In this document: one piece after another, positions 24,775-34,437 of the stretch | How the letters are laid out: every line of letters begins with the position of its first letter | Position numbering within the stretch: position 1 is the first letter of the stretch | Assembly (NCBI GenBank): GCA_022447855.1 | Contig: JAKUTX010000003.1 | Coordinates: 1-64,000, forward strand | DNA length: 64,000 nucleotides | Reading direction: 5' to 3' | Source of the DNA: UBA6927 sp022447855 | GTDB taxonomy: Bacteria > Chloroflexota > Dehalococcoidia > Lucifugimonadales > UBA6927 | The notes under the pieces: generated by a model | What the model was told of the DNA's origin: nothing | Databases searched by the model: none | Seen by the model: the letters and a program-made list of their open reading frames with translations, nothing else | Position numbers and translations under genes: made by a program

Positions 24775-26598
24775 ATGACAACTTTAGATGAAATTAAATC
24801 TAGAACAGATATTGTTGAGTTGGTGAATAGTTACGTCAATTTAAAAAAATCAGGAAATAATTTTAAAGCAAACTGCCCTTTCCACGAAGAAAAAACCCCT
24901 TCTTTTATCGTAACTCCGAGTAGACAATCATGGAGATGCTTTGGTGCTTGTGCAACAGGTGGGGATATATTTTCATTTATTATGCACCAACACCGAGTCG
25001 AATTTAAAGACGCATTAACAATTCTCGCAGACCGATCTGGGGTATCCATTGAACGTCAGGATTCAAAAAATTATGACCGTGACGAATCATTAATTGCAAT
25101 CAATAAAGAAGCTGCTAATTATTTTCAAACTTGTCTTGTTTCAAACCAAGGAACTGTAGCCAGGCAATATTTAAAAAATCGAGGTGTAAACGAAATTACA
25201 TCAGAAACTTTCCAAATTGGATTCAGTCCCAAAGAAAGAGACGGTCTAAAATCTCATCTTCTTAAAATCGGATTCGATGAAGAGATGATGGCATTAGCTG
25301 GAATTATCCGAAAGTGGGAAGACGGTAATAGTTCTGATTTTTTCCGACAGAGACTAATTTTCCCTATCCACAATCAGAAATCACAAATAATAGGGTTTGG
25401 TGGCCGATCCCTTACCAACAACTCTCCAAAATACATCAATACCCCTGCAACACCAATATTTGACAAAAGATCAAATCTATATGCGTTAAATATATCTCAA
25501 GAAACAATTCGCTCTCAGAATTCTGTGACAATTGTAGAGGGTTACATGGATGCTGTAACCGCCCATCAATTCGGATTTAGAAATGTTGTTGCATCTATGG
25601 GAACCGCTCTAACAGAGCAACAAGTTTTCAAAATCCGCTCGATGACTAACGATATAATTTTGGCCTTAGACCCTGACACTGCAGGACAAGAAGCGACCTT
25701 AAGAAGTCTCGAGTCATCATGGAAAATTATCGGAGACCAACGAGCCTCATCTTCAACTTTTTTCCAACAAAGGAGCACTCTAAAATTAAAAATCGCTGTT
25801 TTAGAAAATGGCATGGATCCCGACGAGTTAATTAGAAAAGATCCTATTGAATGGGAAACGTCCGTTGAACAAGCAAAACCATATATCTCATTTATAATCG
25901 ATGCACTAGAATCCAGGTTCAATCTGGATTCTAGTGATGGGAAAACACAAGCTTTAGAAATAATGCGTCCAATAATACAAAAGGCTCCCTTTTTGGAGCA
26001 GGATGGATATATTAATAAATTGTCCACTCTATTGGAGCTTAATCCACAAGCAATCCGTGCTGGCATTTCCCAATCCAAAACCCCGAAAAATACATACCGA
26101 AGAACTATAAACTCTATTAATTCTTCTCAATCACAAGAAATCAGTAAAAAACTTATCGGATCTAACGAGAGATCGCTTGATGAACACGTAATACTACTTA
26201 TCTTAAATCTTCCAGATTTGAAATCAATCGCACACAATTTGTCTCCAGAATGGTTAAAAAACAGCGAAGATAGGGAGCTTTTGGAAAGATTAATTCAATC
26301 TGATTCAATTCAATCTCTTGAAACTGGACTAGAACCATCACTAAAAATCAGACTAGATGACCTAAGCAAAAAGGCGCTTGAGCCTATCGATATCAATTCA
26401 GCCAAAAAGGCATTTCAGCAATGTATACTAAGAATGGAAATAAGATACATCAAGGAAATGCAAGAAATCATCATTAATGCCATCCAACCCGAAGATGAAA
26501 CTTTCAAAAATCTTGAAAATCAAGTTGCCGAACTAAATAATCGAATAAAAGAACTAGAGACCTCCTTTAATGATGTTCGCAAAGAGAAGTATAATTGA
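24775..26598 (+). CDS. dnaG: DNA primase
   Basis: Synthesises RNA primers at the replication fork. The N-terminal CHC2 zinc domain uses Cys34, His37, Cys55 and Cys59; the last pair is spaced C-x3-C (CFGACATGG) instead of the E. coli-like C-x2-C. The TOPRIM core has VEGYMDAVTAHQFG with the catalytic Glu and LALDPDTAGQEA with the Asp pair. The C-terminal third is helical and charged (helicase-interaction region). Length 607 aa. It is followed by rpoD after 32 nt, the classic macromolecular-synthesis pairing, here without rpsU. Confidence 0.97.
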   Translation: MTTLDEIKSRTDIVELVNSYVNLKKSGNNFKANCPFHEEKTPSFIVTPSRQSWRCFGACATGGDIFSFIMHQHRVEFKDALTILADRSGVSIERQDSKNYDRDESLIAINKEAANYFQTCLVSNQGTVARQYLKNRGVNEITSETFQIGFSPKERDGLKSHLLKIGFDEEMMALAGIIRKWEDGNSSDFFRQRLIFPIHNQKSQIIGFGGRSLTNNSPKYINTPATPIFDKRSNLYALNISQETIRSQNSVTIVEGYMDAVTAHQFGFRNVVASMGTALTEQQVFKIRSMTNDIILALDPDTAGQEATLRSLESSWKIIGDQRASSSTFFQQRSTLKLKIAVLENGMDPDELIRKDPIEWETSVEQAKPYISFIIDALESRFNLDSSDGKTQALEIMRPIIQKAPFLEQDGYINKLSTLLELNPQAIRAGISQSKTPKNTYRRTINSINSSQSQEISKKLIGSNERSLDEHVILLILNLPDLKSIAHNLSPEWLKNSEDRELLERLIQSDSIQSLETGLEPSLKIRLDDLSKKALEPIDINSAKKAFQQCILRMEIRYIKEMQEIIINAIQPEDETFKNLENQVAELNNRIKELETSFNDVRKEKYN

Positions 26599-26630
26599 TT
26601 ATAATTTAATAAAAAGTACGTGAGGATAAA

Positions 26631-28142
26631 ATGGCACGATCTATGAATGTAGGCGATTACGATCTCGGAATTTCTACAGAAAATGATATTGATGACGTTT
26701 CAGGAGAATCTGAATTCCCTCAAGAGGGAATTCAAATCAATGAAACGACCGACGATGATTCATTAGAAACAATTGAAAATGATCCGGCTCTTTCTGGAAG
26801 ACCAGAAAACATGGTTGACTCCGTCGGCGAAATTACCAGAGATATTGAGGCCGAATCACCAGAAATGATAGACGATCCCGTTCGAATGTATCTCAGAGAA
26901 ATTGGACGAGTAACACTTCTGAAAGCATCTGATGAAAGAATGTTAGCCCGTCAAATAGAATCATCGAAATATCTTTCGTCTGTAAATTCTGACGTTCGTG
27001 AAAAATTAGGATTTGAACCGTCTGCATGGCAATGTTATCAGGAATTATTAACACGAATGTTATCACAGCAAGATTTACTAGACGCAATTTGCAGATGGTC
27101 GAATATACAAGATGAACTTTCATTACAAGATGTAATAAGTAACAGTTTGCTTCGCGAAAACTTAGATGGTGATCTCACAGAAGAAATCCTAAACTTTGTT
27201 TCCGATGTACTTAACAAGGAACCCGAAGAAGTTAAAGAGGAAATAAGAAAATTCTCTATGGACTCAGGTCTGTTTCCACAAGCATTTATAGACACATTAG
27301 ATGACGAAAAATCGTTGGATTCTGCAAGAGCAGATTTATTAAAGCCTGATTTTCTTGAACAAATGCAGAACTGTGAACCCGTATTCAAACATTGGATGAA
27401 GAGAATTGACATCCAAGGTGAAAACGCACAACAACATTTAACAGAGGCTAATTTAAGACTAGTTGTGAGCGTAGCAAAAAAATACACTGGCCGTGGCATG
27501 ACCATGTTAGATTTAATACAAGAAGGAAATATTGGACTAATAAGAGCCGTAGAAAAATTTGATTATCGTAAAGGTTACAAATTCAGCACTTACGCTACAT
27601 GGTGGATACGTCAAGCAATAACACGAGCTATAGCTGATCAAGCAAGAACTATACGTATACCAGTTCATATGGTAGAAACTATTAATAAATTCATACGAAT
27701 AAGTCGTAGATTAGTCCAAGAATATGGGCGAGAACCTACTTCGGAAGAAATTGCTGAAGGTATGGATATTCCAACAGAAAAAGTAAGAGAAATCCAAAAA
27801 ATTTCTCAAGAACCTGTATCGTTGGAAACACCAATTGGTGAAGAAGAAGATAGCCACTTGGGAGACTTTATCCCTGACACTTCTGGTATTGCTCCATCTG
27901 ATGCCGCATCATACCAACTGCTTAAGGAACAAATGTATGACATTTTAGACACTCTCAATGAACGCGAGTCTAGAGTACTTCGGCTTCGTTTTGGACTAGA
28001 TGACGGTAGAGGACGGACACTAGAAGAAGTAGGTAGAGACTTTGGAGTTACTAGGGAAAGAATTAGACAAATTGAAGCCAAAGCCCTTCGAAAATTAAGA
28101 CACCCAAGTAGGTCTAGAAAATTACGTGATTTCTTAGATTAA
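26631..28142 (+). CDS. rpoD: Primary sigma factor (sigma-70)
   Basis: Housekeeping sigma factor, 503 aa, which directs RNA polymerase to the TTGACA/TATAAT promoters found here. The first 80 residues are acidic (a short region 1.1). Region 1.2 is DDPVRMYLREIGRV. Regions 2.1-2.4 span about 269-345 (ANLRLVVSVAKKYTGRGM, DLIQEGNIGLIRAVEKFDY, GYKFSTYATWWIRQAITRAI). Region 3 follows (RIPVHMVETINK), and region 4.2 is TLEEVGRDFGVTRERIRQIE. A non-conserved insert sits between regions 1.2 and 2.1 (about 100-265). GTGAGGA precedes the ATG. It belongs to the dgt-dnaG operon. Confidence 0.97.
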   Translation: MARSMNVGDYDLGISTENDIDDVSGESEFPQEGIQINETTDDDSLETIENDPALSGRPENMVDSVGEITRDIEAESPEMIDDPVRMYLREIGRVTLLKASDERMLARQIESSKYLSSVNSDVREKLGFEPSAWQCYQELLTRMLSQQDLLDAICRWSNIQDELSLQDVISNSLLRENLDGDLTEEILNFVSDVLNKEPEEVKEEIRKFSMDSGLFPQAFIDTLDDEKSLDSARADLLKPDFLEQMQNCEPVFKHWMKRIDIQGENAQQHLTEANLRLVVSVAKKYTGRGMTMLDLIQEGNIGLIRAVEKFDYRKGYKFSTYATWWIRQAITRAIADQARTIRIPVHMVETINKFIRISRRLVQEYGREPTSEEIAEGMDIPTEKVREIQKISQEPVSLETPIGEEEDSHLGDFIPDTSGIAPSDAASYQLLKEQMYDILDTLNERESRVLRLRFGLDDGRGRTLEEVGRDFGVTRERIRQIEAKALRKLRHPSRSRKLRDFLD

Positions 28143-28184
28143 TTCCCAACTCTTTTAGTCACAAATTAATAGTGGATTATTTTA

Positions 28185-29294
28185 GTGCAAGTACAAGATT
28201 CTCTAGATAAAAAAATTGCTCCTTCACAGAAATCAAAAGTTGCAGTTGTTTTCACTACTCCTAGTACCTTTGTTGAAGATATTAACCGATTAATGAATCT
28301 GGCAAATGTCGACAAATTCCTATTGCCCTCCATTCCTACTTTGCTAAAGGTAAATATTTCTTGGCAACATTATTTCCCTGCATGCTCAACAACTCCATGG
28401 CAATTAGAAGGTGTATCTAAATCACTTCTAAACAAGGGGCATTCAATTAAAACTGCGCACAATGGGACAGTAGTAGTCAATCCCAGAGAAGGCGCTAAAA
28501 ATAATAAGCACTCTGCCGTAGAAAAAAAACTGGGCATCGAGAGTCTATTTCTTGAGGAAGAAGAATGGATCAGATACATACCAAAAAGCAAAATGGATGT
28601 ATTAGACAAAGTTTATCCAAATGGAATTTTTATACCAAAAATAATGATTGGCAAAAATATTTGTCATCTGCCTACTCTTAAAACACATGTGTTTACAACA
28701 ATCACTGGTGCAATGAAAAATGCATTCGGAGGATTACTAGGATTCGAACGACACAAAACTCATTCAGTAATACATCAAACGTTAGTAGATCTACTAAAAA
28801 TTCAAAAGGAAATTCATCCCGGGATTTTTGCTATCACAGACGGCACTTTTGCAGGGGATGGCCCTGGGCCACGTGCATTGAATTGGAAGCAAAAGAACAT
28901 ACTTATCGCAAGCTCGGACCAAGTTGCAATTGATGCTGTGTCTGCAACATTAATGGGGTTCGATCCAATGAATATTCCATTCATTAGAATTGCTCATGAA
29001 GCGGGACTAGGATGCGGAGAAGTTAAGGAATTGGATATCGAAGGAGAAGATATTTCAGAAATCAACTGGAAATTTTCAAAATCCTCAAACACTTTCGCCA
29101 GCTGGGGACAAAAATTGGTTTACTGGGGACCTTTGAAACCCCTAGAAAAAATAATCCTCAATACTCCATTAGTGTTTTTAGGAATATTAGCTTCAAATCT
29201 TTTCCATAATTTCTACTGGCTAAGGTTCAAAGGTCGTAAAAGAATTCATTCTGCACTTAAAACAGAATGGGGTACTTTATTCAAAAAGTATTAG
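28185..29294 (+). CDS. DUF362 domain protein
   Basis: A 369-aa protein of the DUF362 family, recognised by PKIMIGKNICHLPTLKTHVF, the ITGAMKNAFGGLLGFERHKTH stretch and the segment DQVAIDAVSATLMGFDPMNIPFIR. DUF362 proteins often occur with ferredoxin domains and are thought to act in redox or cofactor chemistry, but this copy lacks the Cys-rich [4Fe-4S] domain. A hydrophobic segment near residues 325-340 (TPLVFLGILASNLFHNFYW) may associate with the membrane. The start is GTG at 28185 with a weak ribosome site, so it is provisional. It is last in the plus-strand run after rpoD. Confidence 0.75.
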   Translation: MQVQDSLDKKIAPSQKSKVAVVFTTPSTFVEDINRLMNLANVDKFLLPSIPTLLKVNISWQHYFPACSTTPWQLEGVSKSLLNKGHSIKTAHNGTVVVNPREGAKNNKHSAVEKKLGIESLFLEEEEWIRYIPKSKMDVLDKVYPNGIFIPKIMIGKNICHLPTLKTHVFTTITGAMKNAFGGLLGFERHKTHSVIHQTLVDLLKIQKEIHPGIFAITDGTFAGDGPGPRALNWKQKNILIASSDQVAIDAVSATLMGFDPMNIPFIRIAHEAGLGCGEVKELDIEGEDISEINWKFSKSSNTFASWGQKLVYWGPLKPLEKIILNTPLVFLGILASNLFHNFYWLRFKGRKRIHSALKTEWGTLFKKY

Positions 29295-29305
29295 GTTCAA
29301 AAAAA

Positions 29306-30580
29306 TTATTTTCTAATTTGACCAGATCCCATTACAATCCATTTATAAGAAGTTAGCTCTGACAAACCCATAGGCCCCCTAGCATGTAATTTGTCCGTAC
29401 TTATTGCAATTTCAGCACCTAGTCCAAGCTGGGCTCCATCATTAAAACGTGTGGAAGTATTGACCATTACGGCACTACTATCCACTTCATTCAAAAATCT
29501 TTGAGTAGCAGAATAATCCTCTGATATTATAGCTTCAGAATGACCAGATCCGTGAATTAAAATGTGATCTAATGCTTCATCCAAAGAATCCACTATTCTG
29601 ACACCTGCAACTAATGATAAATGCTCAGTATCCCAATCTTGATCCTCTGCCAACTTAGCATCTACTAGATTCAGAGGTTCAAGCAAACTTAACGATCTCC
29701 TATCACAAAGCATTTTAACTTTTTTAGGTTTCCAAAGTTGCGCCAAGCTAGACAAAAAGTCACTTGCAACATCAGAGTGGACAATAATAGTATCCAGAGC
29801 ATTACAAACAGTAGGTCTATGAGTCTTAGCATTGTCTACCACATTCTCAGCCATTTCCAAATTTGCTGAACGATCTACATATGTATGACATACTCCTATA
29901 CCTCCTGTAATAACCGGCATAGTTGCCTCATTAGAAACTCTTCTAATAAGAGCTCCTCCTCCTCTTGGTATCAAAAGATCAATATAATCTTTCATTAAAA
30001 GTAATTGGGTTACAATTTCTCTATCCGTCGATTCAATAAATTGCAATGCATCAATTGGAATCTCTAACTCCGAAACTGCATCTCTCAAAACCTGGAAAAT
30101 CTTTGAATTAGTATTTATTGCCTCACTACCTCCACGCAAAATCACCGAATTCCCAGACTTAATACATAGTACTGAGATATCAATTATTACATTTGGCCTG
30201 CTCTCGAAGATTGCACCAATCACACCTAAAGGCACTCGTTTTCGCGCAACTTGTAACCCATTAGATAAAATTTTCGTATCTTCCATTCGACCAATTGGAT
30301 CATTCAAATTCACAACATTCCTAACATCAATAGAAATTTGATCAATTCTTTCCGAATTTAAAATTAATCGATCAACCATTGAATCAGAAAGAGAGTTCGA
30401 TTTTGCTACATCAATATCAATAAAATTTGCATCAATAATCTCATCTTTTCGATCGCACAAAGCATCTGCAATTTTCAACAATGCCAAATTACGCAAATGA
30501 CCCGATGTTTTGGATAATTCTATACTGGCCTGACGAGCCCTAAAACCAATTTCTCGCAAAGCATCGTTATCAAATACCAT
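29306..30580 (-). CDS. proA: Glutamate-5-semialdehyde dehydrogenase (gamma-glutamyl phosphate reductase)
   Basis: Second enzyme of proline synthesis: reduces glutamyl 5-phosphate to the semialdehyde with NADPH. The aldehyde-dehydrogenase fold carries the catalytic Cys in HRPTVCNALDTIIVH, the cofactor-binding VPLGVIGAIFESRPNV, and the C-terminal FNDGAQLGLGAEIAISTDK and HARGPMGLSELTSYKW motifs. 424 aa from the ATG at 30580, with GGGG nearby upstream; the TTG two codons earlier is less likely. It overlaps the end of proB by 11 nt, so the two are translationally coupled. Confidence 0.96.
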   Translation of the reverse strand: MVFDNDALREIGFRARQASIELSKTSGHLRNLALLKIADALCDRKDEIIDANFIDIDVAKSNSLSDSMVDRLILNSERIDQISIDVRNVVNLNDPIGRMEDTKILSNGLQVARKRVPLGVIGAIFESRPNVIIDISVLCIKSGNSVILRGGSEAINTNSKIFQVLRDAVSELEIPIDALQFIESTDREIVTQLLLMKDYIDLLIPRGGGALIRRVSNEATMPVITGGIGVCHTYVDRSANLEMAENVVDNAKTHRPTVCNALDTIIVHSDVASDFLSSLAQLWKPKKVKMLCDRRSLSLLEPLNLVDAKLAEDQDWDTEHLSLVAGVRIVDSLDEALDHILIHGSGHSEAIISEDYSATQRFLNEVDSSAVMVNTSTRFNDGAQLGLGAEIAISTDKLHARGPMGLSELTSYKWIVMGSGQIRK

Positions 30581-31754
30581 TTTCAACCCCTGCCAAAATC
30601 ACCATATTATCTCGATGAACGATTTCATCACCAAAATTAACATCCAATATCATCTCAAATTGATCAGACTTCATGCCTGCAATTTTGGCTAAATCTGAAG
30701 AACTGTAATTTGAAATACCACAAGCAATTTGGTGTGAATTAGAGTCGCAAATTAATATCACTTCACCTCTTTCAAATTCTCCAATAACTTTAGATATCCC
30801 CGGAGATAGTAAACTACTTTGCCTATAAACAATTGCTTTCTCTGCCCCTTCATCAATATGGATTTGAGATTCTTTCGATATGTTTGTCAACATCCACCTC
30901 TTGCGATTTTCCATTTTGGTTGTCAATGCATGAAATAAAGTCCCAATCTGTTCGCCATTCACCAATCTTATAATTACATCTTTCGTTAATCCACTGGAAA
31001 TGACCATATTAACTCCCGCAGCAACCGCCAATTTTGCCGCCTCGATCTTGGTAGTCATTCCACCTCTACCAAGATTACTTATGGAAGGACCTCCTGCCGC
31101 AAAAATCGTCTGATCAATATGTGTCACTTCTTGAATTAATTCTGCATCAGGATCAATATTTGGATCAGATGTAAACAAACCATCTACTTCTCCAAGAAGG
31201 ATTAACAAATCAGCTTCCACCATAGTAGCCACCATTGATGACAAAGTATCATTATCGCCGAACACTCCCTCGGACAATTCATCAACTGCAACAACATCGT
31301 TCTCATTGATTATAGGAACTACATCCCAGTCCATAAGTGCCAAAAGTGTATTACGTACATTCAAATAACTTAATCTTCGAGAAAAATCATTCCTTGACAA
31401 TAATGCTTGAGCCACAGAAACACCATGTTCCCCAAAAAGTTGCTCATATGAATGCATAATCCTACCCTGACCAACTGCGGCCAAAGCTTGGCGCATAGGC
31501 AAATTAGGCTCATCATCTGAAACACCAATCACTCTTCTACCTGCAGCAACTGCACCAGAACTAACTAACAAAACATCAATTCCAGCCTTGTTCAACGTAG
31601 CAATTTGCTCAACCAATATAGAGAGAATTCCTAAATTCAGATTCTCTCCTCCGCCAGTAAGTAAACCACTTCCAGCTTTTACTACCACTCTTTTCACATT
31701 GGTATTCAAGATATCTTTTGATAAATTATTCTGATCAGTAATTTCATTAGTCAT
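30570..31754 (-). CDS. proB: Glutamate 5-kinase
   Basis: First enzyme of proline synthesis: phosphorylates glutamate. The amino-acid-kinase domain has VVVKAGSGLL, LLVSSGAVAAG, INENDVVAV and FGDNDTLSSMVA; the C-terminal PUA domain runs from about residue 285 (GAEKAIVYRQSSLLSPGIS). PUA-containing ProB is usually feedback-inhibited by proline. I choose the ATG at 31754 (394 aa) because a TATAAT box at 31796-31791 puts transcription start near 31784, leaving the upstream GTG at 31787 outside the message. It lies 79 nt after a gamma-glutamyltransferase gene on the same strand. Confidence 0.95.
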   Translation of the reverse strand: MTNEITDQNNLSKDILNTNVKRVVVKAGSGLLTGGGENLNLGILSILVEQIATLNKAGIDVLLVSSGAVAAGRRVIGVSDDEPNLPMRQALAAVGQGRIMHSYEQLFGEHGVSVAQALLSRNDFSRRLSYLNVRNTLLALMDWDVVPIINENDVVAVDELSEGVFGDNDTLSSMVATMVEADLLILLGEVDGLFTSDPNIDPDAELIQEVTHIDQTIFAAGGPSISNLGRGGMTTKIEAAKLAVAAGVNMVISSGLTKDVIIRLVNGEQIGTLFHALTTKMENRKRWMLTNISKESQIHIDEGAEKAIVYRQSSLLSPGISKVIGEFERGEVILICDSNSHQIACGISNYSSSDLAKIAGMKSDQFEMILDVNFGDEIVHRDNMVILAGVENGI

Positions 31755-31790
31755 TGTGCAACCAATTCGAAATATATAGCCTGTCACACA

Positions 31791-31796
31791 ATTATA
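31791..31796 (-). promoter_or_regulatory. -10 box of a proBA promoter
   Basis: A perfect TATAAT on the minus strand, in the 79-nt gap between the gamma-glutamyltransferase stop and proB. No good -35 hexamer is visible at 16-18 bp. It would separate proBA transcription from the gene upstream and gives a leader of about 30 nt. Confidence 0.4.
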
Positions 31797-31833
31797 CAGT
31801 ATAGATGTTTAGAAATTGATGAATCCCCGTGTA

Positions 31834-33666
31834 TCACAAACCTATTGCATAACATGCACGTCTAGGATCAGCACCAGTACTTAAAGAACCCGAATTTGGA
31901 TCTTTCAAAGAAACAGTCGCTCCCATCCCACAACTTACCGCACGATCAATTTTATGACCCTTTAATTCTAATTCTTTTGAAATATCTTCAGAAATTCCTG
32001 TTTCGAGCGATAATCTGCCCGGAAAATAAACATGTGGATAAAAGGAATCCACGACGCTATCTGTAGCAAATCTTGGAACCTCAACTGCCAATTGGGGATC
32101 CATTCCAAAAATCAAAGTGTTCAATATTAATTCTGTACAAGCTTGGGCCTGATGATCTCCTCCTGGGCACCCAATTGTCATCACTGGTTTCCCGTCTTTT
32201 GCAACGATATAATTGACTAATGTTGTCCTAGGTCTTTTTGAAGGAATAATTTGATTAGGATGACCCTCTATTAGATTAAACATTTCTATTCGCGTGCTTA
32301 ATGCACAGCCTAATTCAGGAAAAAACACAGATTTCGAGAAAGAACCGCCACTCGGTGTTGCGCATGCAAAATTTCCTGATTCATCAATTACAGAAATATG
32401 TGTAGTCCCATCAGGGTGAGTATTATTTTCATCTTCAGAAACACTCGATTTCTGGGATTCAGGAAAATGATCAGGTTTGTCATATTTAGAAAACGCCCAT
32501 GGATCTCCTGGGGTAGGTTGTACAGGAATAGCTACTTCTGGATTGAATTCCTTTCTTCTGACATCAGCATATTCTTTTGATAGCAAACCATCTATTGGAA
32601 TATCTGAAAATTCTGGATCTCCATAAAATGCCTCTCTATCAGACAAAGAAATTTTTAAACATTCCGAAACAGTATGAATGTATTCTGCCGAATTGTGTCC
32701 CATTGACTTCAAGTCAAATCCCTCTAGCATGTTTAATGCCTGTAAAAGTACAGGAGACTGACTCCAAGTATCATGAGTGAAAATTTCATACCCGTGGAAG
32801 TTAATGCTTACTGGATCAGCAATCTTGGCGCGATAATTTCCCAAATCATCTTTACTCAAAATCCCACCTACACTTTTGGAACTTCTATCAAACATATCTG
32901 CAATTTCACCTTGATAAAAACACTTTCGAGCAGCTTGAATTCCTACAATTCTTGCCTCATCCAAGGGCATATTCCTTCCCATCAAAGAATCTTCCTCAGC
33001 AAAAGTCATTTTCAACAACAACTCTCCAAGATTAGATTGTTTAAGCAAATCACCAGGATTCGGAATAGTCTTATCATTATAAAAGACTTCAAACCCTCCT
33101 GGAGGGAAAAGCTCGAATTGTTGGACAGTAGACGCCGAATCTAATCTATCCAACATATATTCATAATGAGGAATACCTTCTGAGGCATATTTAATTGCAG
33201 GTTCTAACACTTCGGAAATTTTTTTAGTCCCAAATCGTTCAAGCATTGTTAACAAAGAATCCACAACACCAGGCAATGTAAATGCAAGAGGAGCATCTTT
33301 ACCAACTCCAGTAGGAATCACATCTAACCCTTTGGATTTATAAAAATCGATAGTAGCCAATTCTGGAGCAGTTCCTTGCCCACTAACAGACAAAAATGAA
33401 TCCTCCTCAGTAGAATATAGCATCAGGACTGCCTCAGCAGCCAATGAATATGATGCGATTGGTTCTACAACAGCAGCAGCAAAAACGGATGCCGCCAAAG
33501 CATCAAAAGCATTCCCTCCATTTATCAATAGTTTGGCACCAGCCATAGATGTCAAATAATGACCACTCGAAACTACTCCTTGGTTTGAACGAATAACTGG
33601 TCGACCTGTTTTTGGTAATGAGGATTCAGTTCTCTCTTGTAAAGCCGCTTGCTCAGCTGACAACAT
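31834..33666 (-). CDS. Gamma-glutamyltransferase family N-terminal nucleophile hydrolase
   Basis: A 610-aa member of the gamma-glutamyltransferase/acylase family, self-cleaving enzymes with an N-terminal Thr nucleophile. The conserved processing site is GTTHISVIDESGN: by analogy with E. coli, Thr421 becomes the free nucleophile of the small subunit. SGHYLTSMAGAKLLINGGNAFDA and the small-subunit phrases SKRPRTTLVNYI and TIGCPGGDHQAQ support the call. There is no signal peptide, unlike classical periplasmic GGT, so it probably works in the cytoplasm. It may hydrolyse gamma-glutamyl amides or other acylated amines. GGAG precedes the ATG. Its location before proB could be chance or a glutamate-supply link. 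Confidence 0.9.
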   Translation of the reverse strand: MLSAEQAALQERTESSLPKTGRPVIRSNQGVVSSGHYLTSMAGAKLLINGGNAFDALAASVFAAAVVEPIASYSLAAEAVLMLYSTEEDSFLSVSGQGTAPELATIDFYKSKGLDVIPTGVGKDAPLAFTLPGVVDSLLTMLERFGTKKISEVLEPAIKYASEGIPHYEYMLDRLDSASTVQQFELFPPGGFEVFYNDKTIPNPGDLLKQSNLGELLLKMTFAEEDSLMGRNMPLDEARIVGIQAARKCFYQGEIADMFDRSSKSVGGILSKDDLGNYRAKIADPVSINFHGYEIFTHDTWSQSPVLLQALNMLEGFDLKSMGHNSAEYIHTVSECLKISLSDREAFYGDPEFSDIPIDGLLSKEYADVRRKEFNPEVAIPVQPTPGDPWAFSKYDKPDHFPESQKSSVSEDENNTHPDGTTHISVIDESGNFACATPSGGSFSKSVFFPELGCALSTRIEMFNLIEGHPNQIIPSKRPRTTLVNYIVAKDGKPVMTIGCPGGDHQAQACTELILNTLIFGMDPQLAVEVPRFATDSVVDSFYPHVYFPGRLSLETGISEDISKELELKGHKIDRAVSCGMGATVSLKDPNSGSLSTGADPRRACYAIGL

Positions 33667-33687
33667 TATTAACTCCTTGAAGTGATT

Positions 33688-34422
33688 TTATATTTCTTTC
33701 TGCCAGTACTTTTGTAACTGGTCAGTCGGTTTCCAACCCAAAACATTTTTCGCATACGAATTACTAAATTTATTATGAGGAATATCAGCAAAAATGTTGA
33801 AGGTTTCAAATTTCGAAGGTAATTTACTCAATTCAATGTCAAGAGAACATTTTAATGAATTTGCAGCATCTTCCCATGTTACTGAAAATGGAGTGAAATC
33901 CTTACCTTTAGGCCATTCATCTCCATCATATCCTCGAAAATTATAAAAAAGCAACGTAATGACATTAATATCAAAATTCTGTGAAAAAATTCTGCAAATT
34001 TCGTTACCCAATCCTTTTGTATGGGCATACAAATACGTTCCAGGCTGAGGAGGAATAAATGAATGAATCGCAAAATCATAATCCTCATAAGATGGACCAG
34101 CAACTGTAAAATGTGGTCCCGTATTAATTACCCTTTTGATACCATTTTCAACAGCGGCACTCATTACGTTGTAACATCCCTGGGAATTGACGTCGAATGC
34201 CAAACGTCTCTCTTCCCTTACAACAGATAAATTAATTATTGCATCCATTCCTGAGGAAATATTTACTACGCTTTCCAAATCTGAAATATTAATTTGGTGA
34301 TAGTCATGTTTAGAGTCCATACTTGCATGCACATCACTAAGAATTAAATCATGTTCTTTTTCTAAAACTTTTACTACATGTGGGCCCAACATACCATTAG
34401 CACCCAGCAATAAGATTTTCAT
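33688..34422 (-). CDS. NAD-dependent epimerase/dehydratase family protein (intact)
   Basis: An extended-SDR protein, 244 aa. It has the cofactor motif LLLGANGMLGPHVV (GxxGxxG, residues 8-14), DAIINLSVVREERR, and the catalytic YAHTK (YxxxK) in GTYLYAHTKGLGNE. The length is short for a sugar epimerase, with a trimmed C-terminal substrate domain. The substrate is likely a sugar or sugar-acid nucleotide-free compound, as in uronate dehydrogenases, but this is a guess. It lies 15 nt after a degenerate relative (34438-35157) and 21 nt before the gamma-glutamyltransferase gene. Confidence 0.8.
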   Translation of the reverse strand: MKILLLGANGMLGPHVVKVLEKEHDLILSDVHASMDSKHDYHQINISDLESVVNISSGMDAIINLSVVREERRLAFDVNSQGCYNVMSAAVENGIKRVINTGPHFTVAGPSYEDYDFAIHSFIPPQPGTYLYAHTKGLGNEICRIFSQNFDINVITLLFYNFRGYDGDEWPKGKDFTPFSVTWEDAANSLKCSLDIELSKLPSKFETFNIFADIPHNKFSNSYAKNVLGWKPTDQLQKYWQKEI

Positions 34423-34437
34423 TTTTCACCTATACAT

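Noticed and set aside
25566..26078. Open frame of 170 codons antisense to dnaG
   Set aside because: No recognisable domain; dnaG with an intact TOPRIM core occupies the same DNA.
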